A DNA stretch of 64,000 nt from Limnephilus marmoratus (taxonomy: Eukaryota; Arthropoda; Insecta; Trichoptera; Limnephilidae): positions 65,963,072 to 66,027,071 of the forward strand of contig OU862907.1 in the NCBI GenBank assembly GCA_917880885.1, read 5' to 3'. Below the pieces are notes generated by a model. That model did no database searches and was not told where the DNA came from. It saw nothing but the letters and a program-made list of their open reading frames with translations. Positions 31,756 through 42,526 of the stretch are shown here, one piece after another (position 1 is the first letter of the stretch; every line of letters begins with the position of its first letter). The translations under genes and the position numbers were made by a program.

Positions 31756-32654
31756 TGATTATTCATTAATAAACTAAAATAAATTGTAATGACTTCTTTG
31801 GTATGAAGATTAAAACGTAATTTTTATTATTATTTCCAAAATATTTTAAATGAGAAGTTACCTCCATAGTAACCTTTTCCATAAATTATGTATTTTCCCA
31901 ATAAGGTGGTAAAATCAAAACGACTTTTTTAGTGGCAACACTGAACCTAAATCATAGTATTTGACATTTTCACATTTTATATTTCAATCTGCGTTTTGTA
32001 ATTACATATGAATATGTAAACAATAAAATTCCGCGTGGAAAGTAATTCCGCTTGATTTATTATGTGTTAGTGTGATTGAATCGCATTCTTTCACAACGTA
32101 TTTACCGATTTTGTAGAACGTATCCTCGTTCGACAACAACAACCGTCACTTTAAAAATACCATGCTGGGAAGTTCGGGCGGCGTGATGAACACAAATTCT
32201 GACTTTAAAAATTAATTTAACTAGGTATGAAATGTTGATAAATTATTATTAAAAAAATTATTATTAATTAATTATTATTAAAGAAGAAAAATTAATAAAA
32301 TCTCCTTACTAAATGCCAAAGCAACGTGTTTTTCAGAGTACAAATGACGTCACACACACACCCCGCCTCTTACCGCTCGGATTCCGCTCGTTTTGGCGGG
32401 CTTAATAAAATTCAAACTTTGAAAATTCATTTTATTATGAAAACGGACTTAAAAAAAAAAAAAAAAAACATTATTTAAGTTTGAATGTGAACATTGATAA
32501 AAAAAAATTTAAAAAATGGATCCAACATTGATTTCTTGTGATCAGCCTAATATACTGTATAAAGACAGGCAGTTTTATCCTTGATATATTTGAATGAAAA
32601 TATGTTTTATAATTTTATATTTCTCTGCACACCCCTTCGGGGTCAAATAGTTAT
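31756..32654. other. No gene recognised
   Basis: AT-rich sequence with ttattattaa microsatellite-like stretches near 32240 and an 18-base A run at 32451. No element ends were recognised. Confidence 0.5.
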
Positions 32655-33609
32655 GGGGTGAAATGCAGAATACGCCAATGTCAGGGAATTTAATAAAAAT
32701 GCACTTTCTAGATGAGAAAAGTGTGTAGAAACTCATTAAAAAAAGAATTAATGTGCGGAAACCAAATTGAGGGAGATACAGCCGATCAAAGTTTTATAAA
32801 ATTTCACTTCGCGAACTGATACTATGACAGCCCGCCCGCCATCGTTGGGACCTGATACAAACAAGAGCCTAGATACGATTGTAGCCGACTTCGTGGGGTA
32901 AAGTATAAGGCGCGTAATTATGAAAAACAGAATTAATAATATAATGTAAATAGGCACTGGAATGGAGAATCCCGCCAGACAAACCATTTAAAAACGTAGG
33001 CTGTTTTTTAATGTAAAGATAACATACACAAGCCCGCTAGAAAGGTTAGGTTCGGTTAGGTTAGGTTAGGTTAGGTTAGGTTAGGTTATGGGGGGGGGGG
33101 GGGCGGGCAGATCCGGCGCTGGGTTAACATACACAAGCCCGCTAGAAAGGTTAGGTTAGGTTCGGTTAGGTTAGGTTAGGTTATGGGGGGGGGGGGGGGA
33201 GGCGGGCAGATCCGGCGCTGGGTTAACATACACAAGCCCGCTAGAAAGGTTAGGTTAGGTTCGGTTAGGTTAGGTTAGGTTAGGTTATGGGGGGGGGGCG
33301 GGCAGATCCGGCGCTGGGTTAACATACACAAGCCCGCTAGAAAGGTTAGGTTCGGTTAGGTTAGGTTAGGTTAGGTTAGGTTAGGTTAGGTTAGGGGATA
33401 CCAACCTAACAGTGACAAAAGATGGCGGGCGGGCTGTCATAGTATCGGTTCGCGAAGTGAAATTTTATAAAACTTTGATCGGCTGTATCTCCCTCAATTT
33501 TGCTTTCCGCACATTAATTCTTTTTTTAATGAGTTTCTACACACTTTTCTCATCTAGAAAGTGCATTTTTATTAAATTCCCTGACATTGGCGTATTCTGC
33601 ATTCCTCCC
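32655..33609. mobile_element. MITE with long TIRs and telomere-like core
   Basis: Arms of about 190 bp are near-perfect inverted copies (left aatgcagaatacgccaatgt, right acattggcgtattctgcatt). A 7-bp duplication tagttat (7 of 8 if extended) flanks the termini at 32648-32654 and 33610-33616. That fits a hAT-type MITE. The ORFs in the arms are mirror images of each other and not genes. Confidence 0.82.
33021..33400. repeat. Minisatellite of about 100 bp with (ttagg)n and G runs
   Basis: Four units start aacatacacaagcccgctag at 33021, 33126, 33225 and 33321. Each contains ggttcggttagg plus three to eight further ttagg pentamers. The first three then have a run of 9 or more G and ggcgggcagatccggcgctg. 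Differences between units are mainly in pentamer and G counts. It is interstitial, inside the MITE. Confidence 0.92.
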
Positions 33610-33616
33610 TAGTTAT

Positions 33617-34860
33617 GTATTATGTAAGAAGATATACCAAATTTTCCCTTGACCGACTGCACATTGTGTTTAAGTACGCCGGGGAGCCAATTTCCGGCGG
33701 ATCAGCTGTTATTGAACCCGGAAAAACACATAAAAAAACTAAACAACAGTAAAAATCACCAAATCTTACGAAATTGAAACAAAAAGAATGTTTACAAACT
33801 GATCTAATTTCAATAAAATAAGTTTTACCTTCAATTTTCAATACATCAATTTGGCACTTTTCCATTATTAAACACTGTAACTTCACGTCGTTGATTCTGT
33901 TTTTATTAAACATTATTGTAATGAATATGTGTATTGTATACTAATAAATTGAAATAGAATAAACTGTGAACTTATAAGGAAACTTATGGGACTTATAAGG
34001 AAACGTACCCATACCCCCCCCCCCCCCTCCCCCCCCGGGATGCGAGTGCGGCGTTCTTATCCTGCGCTGCGCCTTGCCCCTTGCGCCTTTCAGTTCTGTT
34101 CTAGCTCCCAGCCCATAAATGAACTAATACCTAGATCGATATCTTCCGGCTTTTTGTTCCCAACTGGTTTCAACACATAAATATACCATTTCAACACTAT
34201 TTTAACTGTCAAAATGAAAATTTTATTACTCTGACGTCACATACCATCGACAAGAATAGTGAAAAGTAAAAAAAAAGGGCACTACCATAAACAATATAAA
34301 TCCCTACCCACTACCCAATTTATCAGCCTAAAAATTATTTTAAAAATAAAATATCCAAGATGTTAAAAGTATTTATTTATTAATCCACATATGTATAAAT
34401 TCACAAAATAATATACAAACATATTTTAAAGGTGTTGAAAGATATTCATTACAAAGCAGTCTTTTTAGGATAATTTTATAGGATTGCCGATTTCCAAAAA
34501 AAAAGATGTTCATTGTGATGTCTTATAAATAATAAAAAAGAACAAGACAAGTAAGATAAATGAGGACAACAATTTCATCCTATATTGAGCATACTTTAAA
34601 TATATGCATTCAGAGAGAGCCGGAAAGAAAATCTTCAATACTCGTAGCGATGCATTATTTTGTTGGGCGTATCTCAATTGACGCCTGGTCCCCGCCATTT
34701 GCAACTGCATTCTCCTCTTTCTGGGTGTTAGAGTTGAGACTTCCTCTTACCTAGAAAAACACAATATTTCAAACAAATTACCACATTATTCAAAACAAAA
34801 ACCTATAATTGCACCGTGTAAAAAGGTAGTCCAGTTAAATGACCAACTTTACCATCATGC
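33617..34860. other. No gene recognised
   Basis: Apart from a C-rich tract (34015-34036) and AT-rich sequence, nothing is recognisable. Short ORFs on both strands lack domain signatures. Confidence 0.5.
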
Positions 34861-34864
34861 TGTT

Positions 34865-35352
34865 TCCGCAGTGGTAGGCAGAGAGGACAGACCACCAAAC
34901 AACTCAATCTTGGCACACACTCCTTGCCTCGTTCACATTCATACATGCTATTCTATTATTCTGACTCTTGACATGGCCCGACTCAAGTATCTGATTCACT
35001 TGGTCATGCCATGTCTTCCTCGGCTTCTTTTACCATTCACATTTGGAACGTGTACACTATTTTTCTTGTTCATTTGCTCTACATGGCTAAACCATCTGAG
35101 CATCCCTTTCTTAACCTTACTCAGTATGCTTACATCAGCCTTGCATTCTTTGCGGATCTCCACGTTTCTCACACGATCATGGATGGTTTTACTACACACA
35201 TGCCTCAGGGATCTCATTTCTACAACATTCAATCTACTTTTTTCCTTCCTCTGCCAGTTCAATGCCTCACTGCCATACATCAGGGCAGGTACCAGCAGTC
35301 CATTACAGACTAGGTGATTTTTCACAAAAACGGTGCTATACAAATCATCCAA
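34865..35352 (-). pseudogene. Endonuclease/reverse-transcriptase C-terminal region (family L1a)
   Basis: The main ORF (35352 to 34996) reads LVPALMYGSEALNWQRKEKS, NVVEMRSLRHVCSKTIHDRV, RN and LRWFSHVEQMNKK. This is the standard post-polymerase region (LYGSE.W....K...L.. EMR.LR...G.T..DR.RN, LRWFGHV.RM). After a stop and frame change the extreme tail MNVNEARSVC continues to about 34890. The element is 5'-truncated, and the related fragment at 12321-12495 is the same family. Confidence 0.82.
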
Positions 35353-36610
35353 ATTTTATTAAAATGTACTTATAAACGTACCCAATCTCTGATTTCATCA
35401 TCGGCCTCTTCTTGAAGTCTTGCCTCTGAAGTCGTTGATTTTGTCCTCGTCAAAGGTAAAGCTCTTGTGGAAGTCCTCCTTGTATCACTGATATTACATT
35501 CTGGTATTGATTATCAATTATTTTATCTAGAAAAACAAAAAAATGCAGGTCAATTATCACATTATTCTAAACAAAAGATACCAGAAGCCGATTACCAAGC
35601 GAACGCTTACCCGGGATGCTTTTGAGGATCGAATTGCTGCTGCCGGGCTTCGGGACACTCCTTAAGTGGGTCGGTAACTTATGTCGAATTGAATCAATAT
35701 CTTCACAGCCTTCGACACCGCAATCCGCAATGATATCAAGGAATCATTTTCACAAATATTTACGCCGGTGTTGGGAGGTTAGGAATATCCGGTTCGAACA
35801 ATGTGCGTGCTATCTCTATTTGACAGATTTGACATATAATACCATAGATATCCTACTAGATATACTACTCAGTTCTCAACAGTCTTTCTATGGAAATTTG
35901 GACCAATAAAATGATATGGTCATTAATCATACGTCACGACATGGTCACGACACAAAAAAGTTCGGAGTTATACCCCCCTGTCCCAGCCTGAGCAGTCGTA
36001 ATAAAATCGCTCCCGCAATTTTGCAAATTAAAAATACTTCCCGGCGTTCTACCAGCGTAAATTTGGCACCATTAGGTGCGTCTTGCTAAGGGCTACCTGC
36101 CCTCAGTTTCTGTTTTTAACTTTAAGTGACTTTACATAACTTTATAAGTGAAAAAGTGGAAAAAAACATATATTTACCGCTAAGGGCGGATGTTGATACA
36201 TCCCCCAAAAACAAATACTGTCATCGTGTAGACTTTAGTGTCCCCCACAAAACTATAAAACTATGTTTTCGAATAAACGATTTTTTAGTGTATTTTTTAG
36301 TGATAAGTGTAAAAATGGTGTTTTTTCTTAATAACTGTGTCTAAACTTCATTATTTAGTGTCTAAACATATGTCATTCGACGGGTAATTAAATTACGCGT
36401 CGATTGATACCTGGTTCGTCCAGTTCGGTGTTGGTTTAGTGCCCGTATTTCCGTTTTGCAACAAAAACACGTGGTGATAGTTTTGTTCCACTGTGGTTGT
36501 TGTGAAGTGGTTGGACAGGTACTCTCTGTGACTTTGTACTTTGACTTTTTTTAGGATCCCTAAGTGGATTTCTCATGGATCGTGGATCCCTAAGTGGTGT
36601 TTCTACAAAC
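35353..36610 (+). other. Possible 5' untranslated region of the downstream ORF1
   Basis: No gene is recognisable. From about 36000 the sequence becomes less AT-rich, with several tttagtg motifs and a transcript-leader look, and it leads without an element boundary into the R1-like ORF1. The start of the element is not identifiable. Confidence 0.35.
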
Positions 36611-36626
36611 GTGTTTTGAATTGTGA

Positions 36627-36802
36627 TTTACCCCCCCCCCCCATTCAGCTCAGAACCCCCACCCCCCCCCCCCCAACCCCACCCAACCCACCTCAACCCC
36701 CCCCCAACCCCCCCCAACCCCCCCAACCCCCCCCAACCCCCCCCAACCCCACCCCCCCCCCCCCCAACCCCCCCCCAACCCCCCCCAACCCCCCCCCAAA
36801 AA
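36627..36802. repeat. C-rich tract (ccccccaa)n
   Basis: A run of C blocks separated by aa doublets extends for about 175 bp. Translated in the plus frame it makes a long proline/asparagine-rich stretch. That stretch is almost certainly leader DNA rather than part of the retrotransposon protein. Confidence 0.9.
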
Positions 36803-36810
36803 AACAAACT

Positions 36811-37608
36811 ATGGTTTCGGACGTTATCCTGTCCTGCGAGTCGGATGGTGCGGGTCCCGACCTCGACAAAGAAGCAGAACTCTGGAGAAATTCAATACAA
36901 AATCAGATCGACGCTCTAAATAAATCGCTCACCCTGGGCCCGCGTCCAAAGGGGAAAAGGCGACCCAAAAAGGCAGTGAAGATTGCTGACATGGGCACGG
37001 ACACTGATTCCGATATGGACACGGAGATCAATAACCCCCTTCCTGGACCCAGTGGGGTCTCCATTATCGGAATCCACCCCCCAACCCCCATTGCTGGCAA
37101 CAAAAAACGTGCGAGAATTAGCGATTCTCCTAATAGCCAACTGGCCCTCGTGGAGTCCACCCGTAAGGCCATCCCGGCAATGGAGAAGTGCCAAAAAATA
37201 AGAGGCATTGTCAATGATGGGACCAATAAACTGAACAAGTCGGACAAGGGTGCTCTTAACCTACTCCTGGATGACTTAATGAATGACATCACGCATTTAA
37301 TGCTTGAAATTAACACCTTGTCGACCAGGAGCGCCACGATCGAACAGGTGTTGAACATCCAGGCCTCCATGACGCAGAAGCTGGACACGGCCATTAAGGC
37401 TCGCCCAACCTTGAGCGCTGCACCTATGTCCTACGCTTCAGCAGCGGCTGGCTTGCCTTCCTCCAAGAAGGTTGTGGTGAACGGACTTGAGCGACCTTTG
37501 CCCCCCAAACCGCTGACGGTTCTTGTGTACCCGGAGATTCCTGAGGGGAAAACCTCCGAAGGAACCCAGAAGGACATGGAGAAGCTGATAAACCCTAGGA
37601 CCGATGAC
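36811..37608 (+). pseudogene. R1-like non-LTR retrotransposon ORF1 (Gag), 3'-truncated
   Basis: I prefer the ATG after the C tract (MVSDVILSCESDGAGPDLDK) to the upstream ATG at 36541, which would add a polyproline leader. The protein is charged, with a basic patch (RPKGKRRPKKAVK) and helical segments. It then has SYASAAAGLP..KPLTVLVYP and a GKTSEGTQKDMEKLINPR motif. That motif is characteristic of ORF1 proteins of the R1/I group, where it precedes the nucleic-acid-binding domain and CCHC knuckles. After LINPRTDD the sequence changes abruptly (SGGYFNAPCAFRRSV...), so the C-terminal half with the zinc knuckles and all of ORF2 are missing. Confidence 0.72.
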
Positions 37609-38061
37609 AGTGGTGGGTACTTCAATGCCCCTTGCGCCTTCCGCCGCAGTGTTGACGAATATCTACAGCACTGGCAGAGGTTGGATTTGCAATTGTGTAT
37701 AGCATATTGGAATAACGTAATATTGCGTATGCAGTTTAAAAAACTTAATTTATGTAAGTATGTATGTAAAAATCCCTAATATCGGACTATTGGACACATT
37801 TAGCTGATTAGTCCAACCTATGCTCTGTAGATATTAATCAACACTCTGAAGTTCGTAGATATTAGTTCAACATATGAGCTGTAGATATTCGTCGATATCG
37901 TATTGGTAATTTTTCCGAGGTGCAGAGAATTCAATCTCTATTTCTCGAGAACTGAGGGTGTAAAAGTACCTGTGGGATGGTTTTTTTCTACCCGAAGTGT
38001 GGGCTGCCTATCGCAACTTATAGGGCTTTAATACTATCTTTTTTTGTATTTTAAATTATTA
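37609..38061 (+). other. Probable 3' untranslated sequence after an internal deletion
   Basis: From gatgacagtggtgggtactt onward there is no recognisable coding sequence. Short direct repeats of 'gtagatatt' occur at about 37827-37885. It could be the 3' UTR joined to ORF1 by an internal deletion, which would make a non-autonomous element. Confidence 0.4.
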
Positions 38062-38148
38062 TTTTTTTTTTTTTTTTTTTGATCGGTAGGTATTTTTTTT
38101 TAGTGTGATTAATGTATGATTTTGATTTTTGTTGATTTTTTAATTTAT

Positions 38149-38335
38149 TTATTCTGTAATACTATATTTTTTGTATTTATGGTTGCATTTTGAATTTTTT
38201 ATTTGAGTCCACACTTCAAGGGGGGAATATGATGGAGATGGGATAGGGGAAGGTCTGATTTTCGTCGGGTCTTAGACGCCCGAGACAAGCTATACTAGGG
38301 TTTGGATGTATAGGAAGTTTTGCATAGAAAGTTTT
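38149..38335 (-). pseudogene. C-terminal end of the jockey-like ORF2
   Basis: The frame resumes in exact register after the inserted element: ATFY is followed by AKLPIHPNPSIACLGRLRP and runs to TAA at 38149-38151. The 'HPNP' motif close to the terminus is typical of jockey-group ORF2 proteins. This makes the assignment to the interrupted ORF2 secure. Confidence 0.85.
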
Positions 38336-39535
38336 CCAATTCCAAAAAATACCAGTTCCAGTCTGACCGCCGTCCGCGACGGTCGCACCTCCCTGGCTTG
38401 GCTAATATGCCATACTCCACCGCGGATTCAGTCGCTTGTACCGCTCCAGTCGTGAAAACCACACCCCAGTGAATTAAAAGTGCCTTTCTACCGTGCTTGT
38501 TCGCGCCACATCATACCAACCCAGTGCTTGACCATCAGTGCTTAAACATTCGTGCCCTCAGTTATCAGTGCTTTAAACATTCGTGCCCTCAGTTATCCTC
38601 GTGTTTCCCCCATTCTATACCATCATGTCCTCCCCCCTTCTCCAAACCTCCGATGAATATCAACGCCTTACCCTCGAGATCCAGTCCTTCTTCGAAAACC
38701 ACCTCGACCCCAACAACTTGTCCCCTGAAGAGATTGATCATGTCTGCTCCCTGGCCTACCGCAGAGTTCATGGTTCCCCTCCCAACTCCCCCAGCAACTC
38801 ACCCCAACCCGATTCAAGTATCATAACCCCAACCAGCAACCCCCTTATCACCCCCCTAGCCGCCCCCCAAACCGACCGCCCTCTCCCTGCCGCCCAATCC
38901 GACCTGGCCCTCACCGACCCCAATACTGACCACCCTCCAAACACCGCCCACCACATCATCGCCCCCCAAATCGTCAGAGCCCCCATCGTCCCCCATTCCG
39001 ACAGCGCCCCCATCGCCATCCAAACCGAACGCGCCCCCATCGCTCCTCAAACCGTCCGCCCCCCCATACCTTCCCAAACGATATACCCCCTTACCTCTCA
39101 CCCGCCAACCACCCCCCAAACCAACCGCTTAATCCAAATCTCTTCTCTATTACCCAAACTACTCTCCCCACTATCTCTTCCCACCACCCTCGCCAAGGAC
39201 TACGCAATCCCCACGCCACAACGTGCCTCCCCCCGATCTGCCACTACCCCACTAAATTCCCCCATCTTCCAAAGTCCCCTTACCCTTCCCCCCGTCCCTC
39301 AAATAGTGGTATCCACCCAGTTCTTCCCTCGCCCTTCAGTGAAAAAGAAATCAAACACCAACCACCTCCTCCGAAATAATCGCCCCCCATATTGCAGCCA
39401 TATCCTTTGCAACTAAAAATTAACAAAAACAAAAACAAATCTCACTTTCTACAACCATAAATAACTCAGTTGAAGGAGAAAGGGGCCTAAATTGGCCCGG
39501 TGCTCCATAAGCCCGTCATTCAAAAATCAAAAAAA
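38336..39535 (+). mobile_element. Nested non-LTR element with 12-bp TSD
   Basis: The element is bounded by the perfect duplication atagaaagtttt (38324-38335 and 39536-39547). It ends in an A-rich tail (caaaaatcaaaaaaa), the pattern of target-primed retrotransposition. It has a leader with a tandem 'cattcgtgccctcagttatc' duplication, one ORF and a 3' UTR, but no polymerase. It is therefore internally deleted or a non-autonomous (SINE/HAL1-like) derivative mobilised in trans. It lies antisense to the ORF2 it disrupts. Confidence 0.88.
38625..39416 (+). CDS. Proline-rich ORF1-like protein of the nested retroelement
   Basis: I chose the ATG at 38625 (context accatcATGtcc) over the upstream ATG at 38583. 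The N-terminal 45 residues (TSDEYQRLTLEIQSFFENHL, NLSPEEIDHVCSLAYRRVHG) look like a small helical domain. The rest is a low-complexity stretch of repeated APQT/PIAPQTVR-type proline-, serine- and threonine-rich motifs. No RRM or CCHC knuckle is present, so it probably represents only the N-terminal part of a Gag-like ORF1. No homologous polymerase occurs on this strand nearby. Whether it is translated is unknown. Confidence 0.55.
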   Translation: MSSPLLQTSDEYQRLTLEIQSFFENHLDPNNLSPEEIDHVCSLAYRRVHGSPPNSPSNSPQPDSSIITPTSNPLITPLAAPQTDRPLPAAQSDLALTDPNTDHPPNTAHHIIAPQIVRAPIVPHSDSAPIAIQTERAPIAPQTVRPPIPSQTIYPLTSHPPTTPQTNRLIQISSLLPKLLSPLSLPTTLAKDYAIPTPQRASPRSATTPLNSPIFQSPLTLPPVPQIVVSTQFFPRPSVKKKSNTNHLLRNNRPPYCSHILCN

Positions 39536-42131
39536 ATAGAAAGTTTTGGCTAATTCTACCATATGTTGTTTCAGGGGTGGGACTTTTGTATCGGAGTTTA
39601 TAATTGAATTTCGGACAAACCAGGGACTTTTTGTAATTTTTCTAAGTGTGACATTTTGGTACGATTCGAGTCGTTTGGTATTTCCTGTGGCCCATATGGG
39701 TGATGCGTATTCGATTGTCGGTCGGATTTGTGTTTTGTATACTAGTAGTTTGTTTTGAATTGAAATCTTTGCGTTTGAATTTAGTAAGGGGTGTAAAGAG
39801 CCGGAAATTTTTTTTGCTTTTGTCAGTGTGTTTTTAATGTGAGGTTTCCAGTTTAGTCGTCTGTCAAGTGTAACTCCAAGATATTTGGCGGTGTTTTGCC
39901 ACGGTATGACCTGGTCGTACATTTTTATTTCCGCTCTAGGTACGCTGTCAACCTTTTTACGGGAGAAAAATACAGCTACGCTTTTAGAGGGATTAACGTC
40001 TATTCGCCACAGGTCATACCAGTCTTGGAGTTTGTATATGTTGAGTTGAAGTCGGTGAGTTATCATCCTGGACGAACTGTATCTCACCATAGCGGTGGTA
40101 TCGTCTGCGTAGAGAGCGATAAGCGAATTTTTGTCAACTGAGATGGGGATGTCGTGGGTGTAGACATTGAAAAGTAATGGAGACAGCAGTGAGCCTTGTG
40201 GCACCCCTGCTGACATGAAACGTTTTTTTGAGAGGGCGCCCTTGTATTTCACTTGAAAAGTACGTAGGCGAAGAAAAGATTTGAGGACACCGAGGAGTTG
40301 AGGGTCGATGCCTATATCGTGGAGTTTGAGAAGGAGGCCGTTTGTCCAGACCTTGTCGAAAGCTTTCGCGATGTCTAGGAAAATGGCACCAGTTGAACGA
40401 TTTGAATTAAATCCTTCAATGATTATTTCCGAGACACGCAAAAGTTGGTGGAGGGTGGAGTGTTTTTCTCTAAAGCCGTGTTGCTCTTCAGGTAGGGTTG
40501 ATACCTCGTTAATATGCTTGAGGAGCCGGGTGAGTAGAATTTTTTCATAGATTTTACCTATATTTGAAAGTAGACTGATTGGTCGATGATTTTCGCAGAA
40601 GAGTGGATCTTTTCCCGGTTTCGGGAGAACAATGACGTGCGCATGTTTCCAACTTTTGGGGAAATAGCGTAGTCGGAGTGCTGAGTTAATCAGGTTAACT
40701 ATTGCTAGTATGCCTTTCTTGGGTAGTGCTTTAAGAGCGAAGTTTGTGACGCCATCCGGACCGGGAGCTTTTTTATTTTTTCGGCCGTTTATGGCACGAA
40801 TAACTTCGGCCGGAGTCGTGAAGTGTGTGTTTGCGGGGGGGAGGTGATTTAATATATTATTTATTTTGCGGTTTACATTTGCTATGTGATTTAGATCTGC
40901 ATGTTTGAAGCTGGGACTGAATTGAATTTCTAGACTGTCGGCGAATGCTTCCGCTTTGTCTAGGTCCTCGAAAACTAGCCCGTTTTCGGCGTGAATGGGG
41001 TGGTTTGGAAAAGGGGTGGCTTTGAGGGTTTTGGATAATTTCCACAGGGAACCATCCTGTGGATTTATCTCTTGAAGTTTCATATTCCACGTAGAGTTTG
41101 AATGTTCTTGTAATTTTTTCCTAATGAGAGCTTGAGTGCGATTGGATTGATCGTGGTTTTCAATCTTGGATTTTGATATTTTTGCCAGTGGCGGCGAAGG
41201 GTATTTTTAGTTTTAATGAGGTCTTTAATTGAATTTGGGAGGTTTTCTCTGAGATTTATTTGGGGTCGTTCGGGGAGGGGTTTTGAGGAGTCTTCTATTG
41301 CTGACATGATGGTGTCTGCGAAATTGTCTACCGCAATGTCAAGTTCTTTGGGATTTTGGATGGATGAATTTATTATTAATTTTTCCCCGACTCTGTGCGA
41401 AAAATACGTCCAATCAGTTTTTTTATTGATTTTAGTGGGGGGAGGTTTGAAAATTCGTTTAAGGTTAGCAACACGGGATTGTGATCCGATGAGAGATCGC
41501 TGATGGTTTCAATACAGTACGTCCAAGGAGTTTTGTGTAATAAAGCGATGTCTAAAATATCAGGTCTGTGGCCCATGGATGAAAAGAAAGTCGGTTCCAC
41601 GGGACCAGCGATGTTTAAGTCGGGATGAGATGAATAGTATTTATGAAGTATACGTCCGTTTTTGTTAGTCAGCCTAGAATTCCAGTCCGGGTGTTTCGCA
41701 TTGAAATCACCCGCCAGAATGGTAGGGGTGTCGCCTCTGAGAAGTAACTCGATATCGGACTTTTGTAAGGTCTTGTTTGGTGGGTGATAAATCGAATTAA
41801 TTCTCAGGGGCCCAGAGTGTTTGGTGAAAATGGTGATGGATGTACTTTCTAATGAAGAAAGTGGAGGGGTGATGTTGTGTTGGTGGGCGATTTTTGTCTT
41901 CACGTAGATGGCGGTACCGCCACCACGTGAGTGTAGTCTGTCGTTTCTGTAGAGTGTGTAATTTGCTATTTTTGGTGTATGAGATGGGTTTAGGTGAGTT
42001 TCGTTGATGAGTAAAATGTCAAGGTTGTGTGTATTGGTGAAAATGCGTAGTTCTTGTATGTTTTTGTCAAGACCGTTTGCGTTCCAAAATGCCAAACGTA
42101 GCGCGGAGGGCCGAGTGGTAGAATTAGTCAT
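39536..42131 (-). pseudogene. Jockey-like ORF2: AP endonuclease and reverse transcriptase
   Basis: The start MTNSTTRPSALRLAFWNANG overlaps the ORF1 end. The endonuclease shows LLINETHL, GDFNAKHPDWN and SDHNPVLL, the catalytic signatures of the exo/endonuclease fold (42131-41376). After frame changes near 41450-41300 a linker (41307-41080) leads to the reverse transcriptase (41083 onward). It contains the NHRPISLLSNIGKIYEKILL block, FLDIAKAFDKVWTNGLL, the GVPQGSLLSP block and the catalytic YADD (near 40105). The C-terminal ...HMVELAKTFY is cut by the inserted element and resumes at 38335. The enzyme would nick target DNA and copy its own RNA (target-primed reverse transcription). Confidence 0.88.
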
Positions 42132-42305
42132 TTTAGTTTATAAAAAGGGAGATGATCTGGGGGGCTGCTGATAGTAAAATCGTTAGGTATTCCGCCGGAG
42201 AGGTGGCGGATAAAAATTTTGGGAGTAGGTCGGCAATGAGGTTGCCGACTTTGGAGAAGAAATCATTTTTAAATTCGTCAGACATACAGGCTGTAGATAT
42301 TAGTA

Positions 42306-42526
42306 TCTGGAGTCGCCGCGCCGCGCCAGCGAAATGACCACTCGTAGTAGGGTTTGCATTGGATGAAAATTATATTTTTCTCTTGTAAAATGTAACGATG
42401 AGTCAACAGGTCAGCGGGTGCGATATTATCTTGATGGAGAGGGAACCGATTTGACATTGTCATTATTATGCATTGGGTTTACTATCGCGCGTTAATAATT
42501 TTAATTATTAACGCGTTAAATTAAAT
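42306..42526. repeat. Repeat fragment and AT palindrome
   Basis: The segment gtttgcattggatgaaaatt followed by atatttttctcttgt also flanks the element end at 55443, so it belongs to an interspersed repeat. At 42486-42513 cgcgttaataatt/aattattaacgcg forms a 13-bp-stem palindrome with a 2-nt spacer. Confidence 0.6.

Larger units (their letters stand above)
38062..42305 (-). mobile_element. Jockey-like non-LTR retrotransposon, 5'-truncated
   Basis: The order on the minus strand is: tail of ORF1 (42300-42135, ...LLSAAPQIISLFIN), ORF2 with endonuclease and reverse transcriptase (42131-38149), a short 3' UTR and an oligo(A) tail seen as a T run at 38062-38080. A second retrotransposon interrupts ORF2 at 38336-39535. 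ORF2 has two or three frameshifts, so the element is dead. The upstream break at about 42305 abuts a GC-rich repeat. Confidence 0.85.

Noticed and set aside
33021..33400. True telomere end because of (ttagg)n
   Set aside because: The tracts are short, interrupted by unique 60-bp segments and bounded by MITE arms on both sides, so they are interstitial.
36541..36810. Upstream ATG giving a 412-codon ORF1 with polyproline leader
   Set aside because: The leader is a (ccccccaa)n tract. Domain-like sequence starts only at the ATG at 36811.
38856..39119. Glycine-rich minus-strand ORFs opposite the proline-rich ORF
   Set aside because: They are the complementary reading of proline codons, with no independent evidence.
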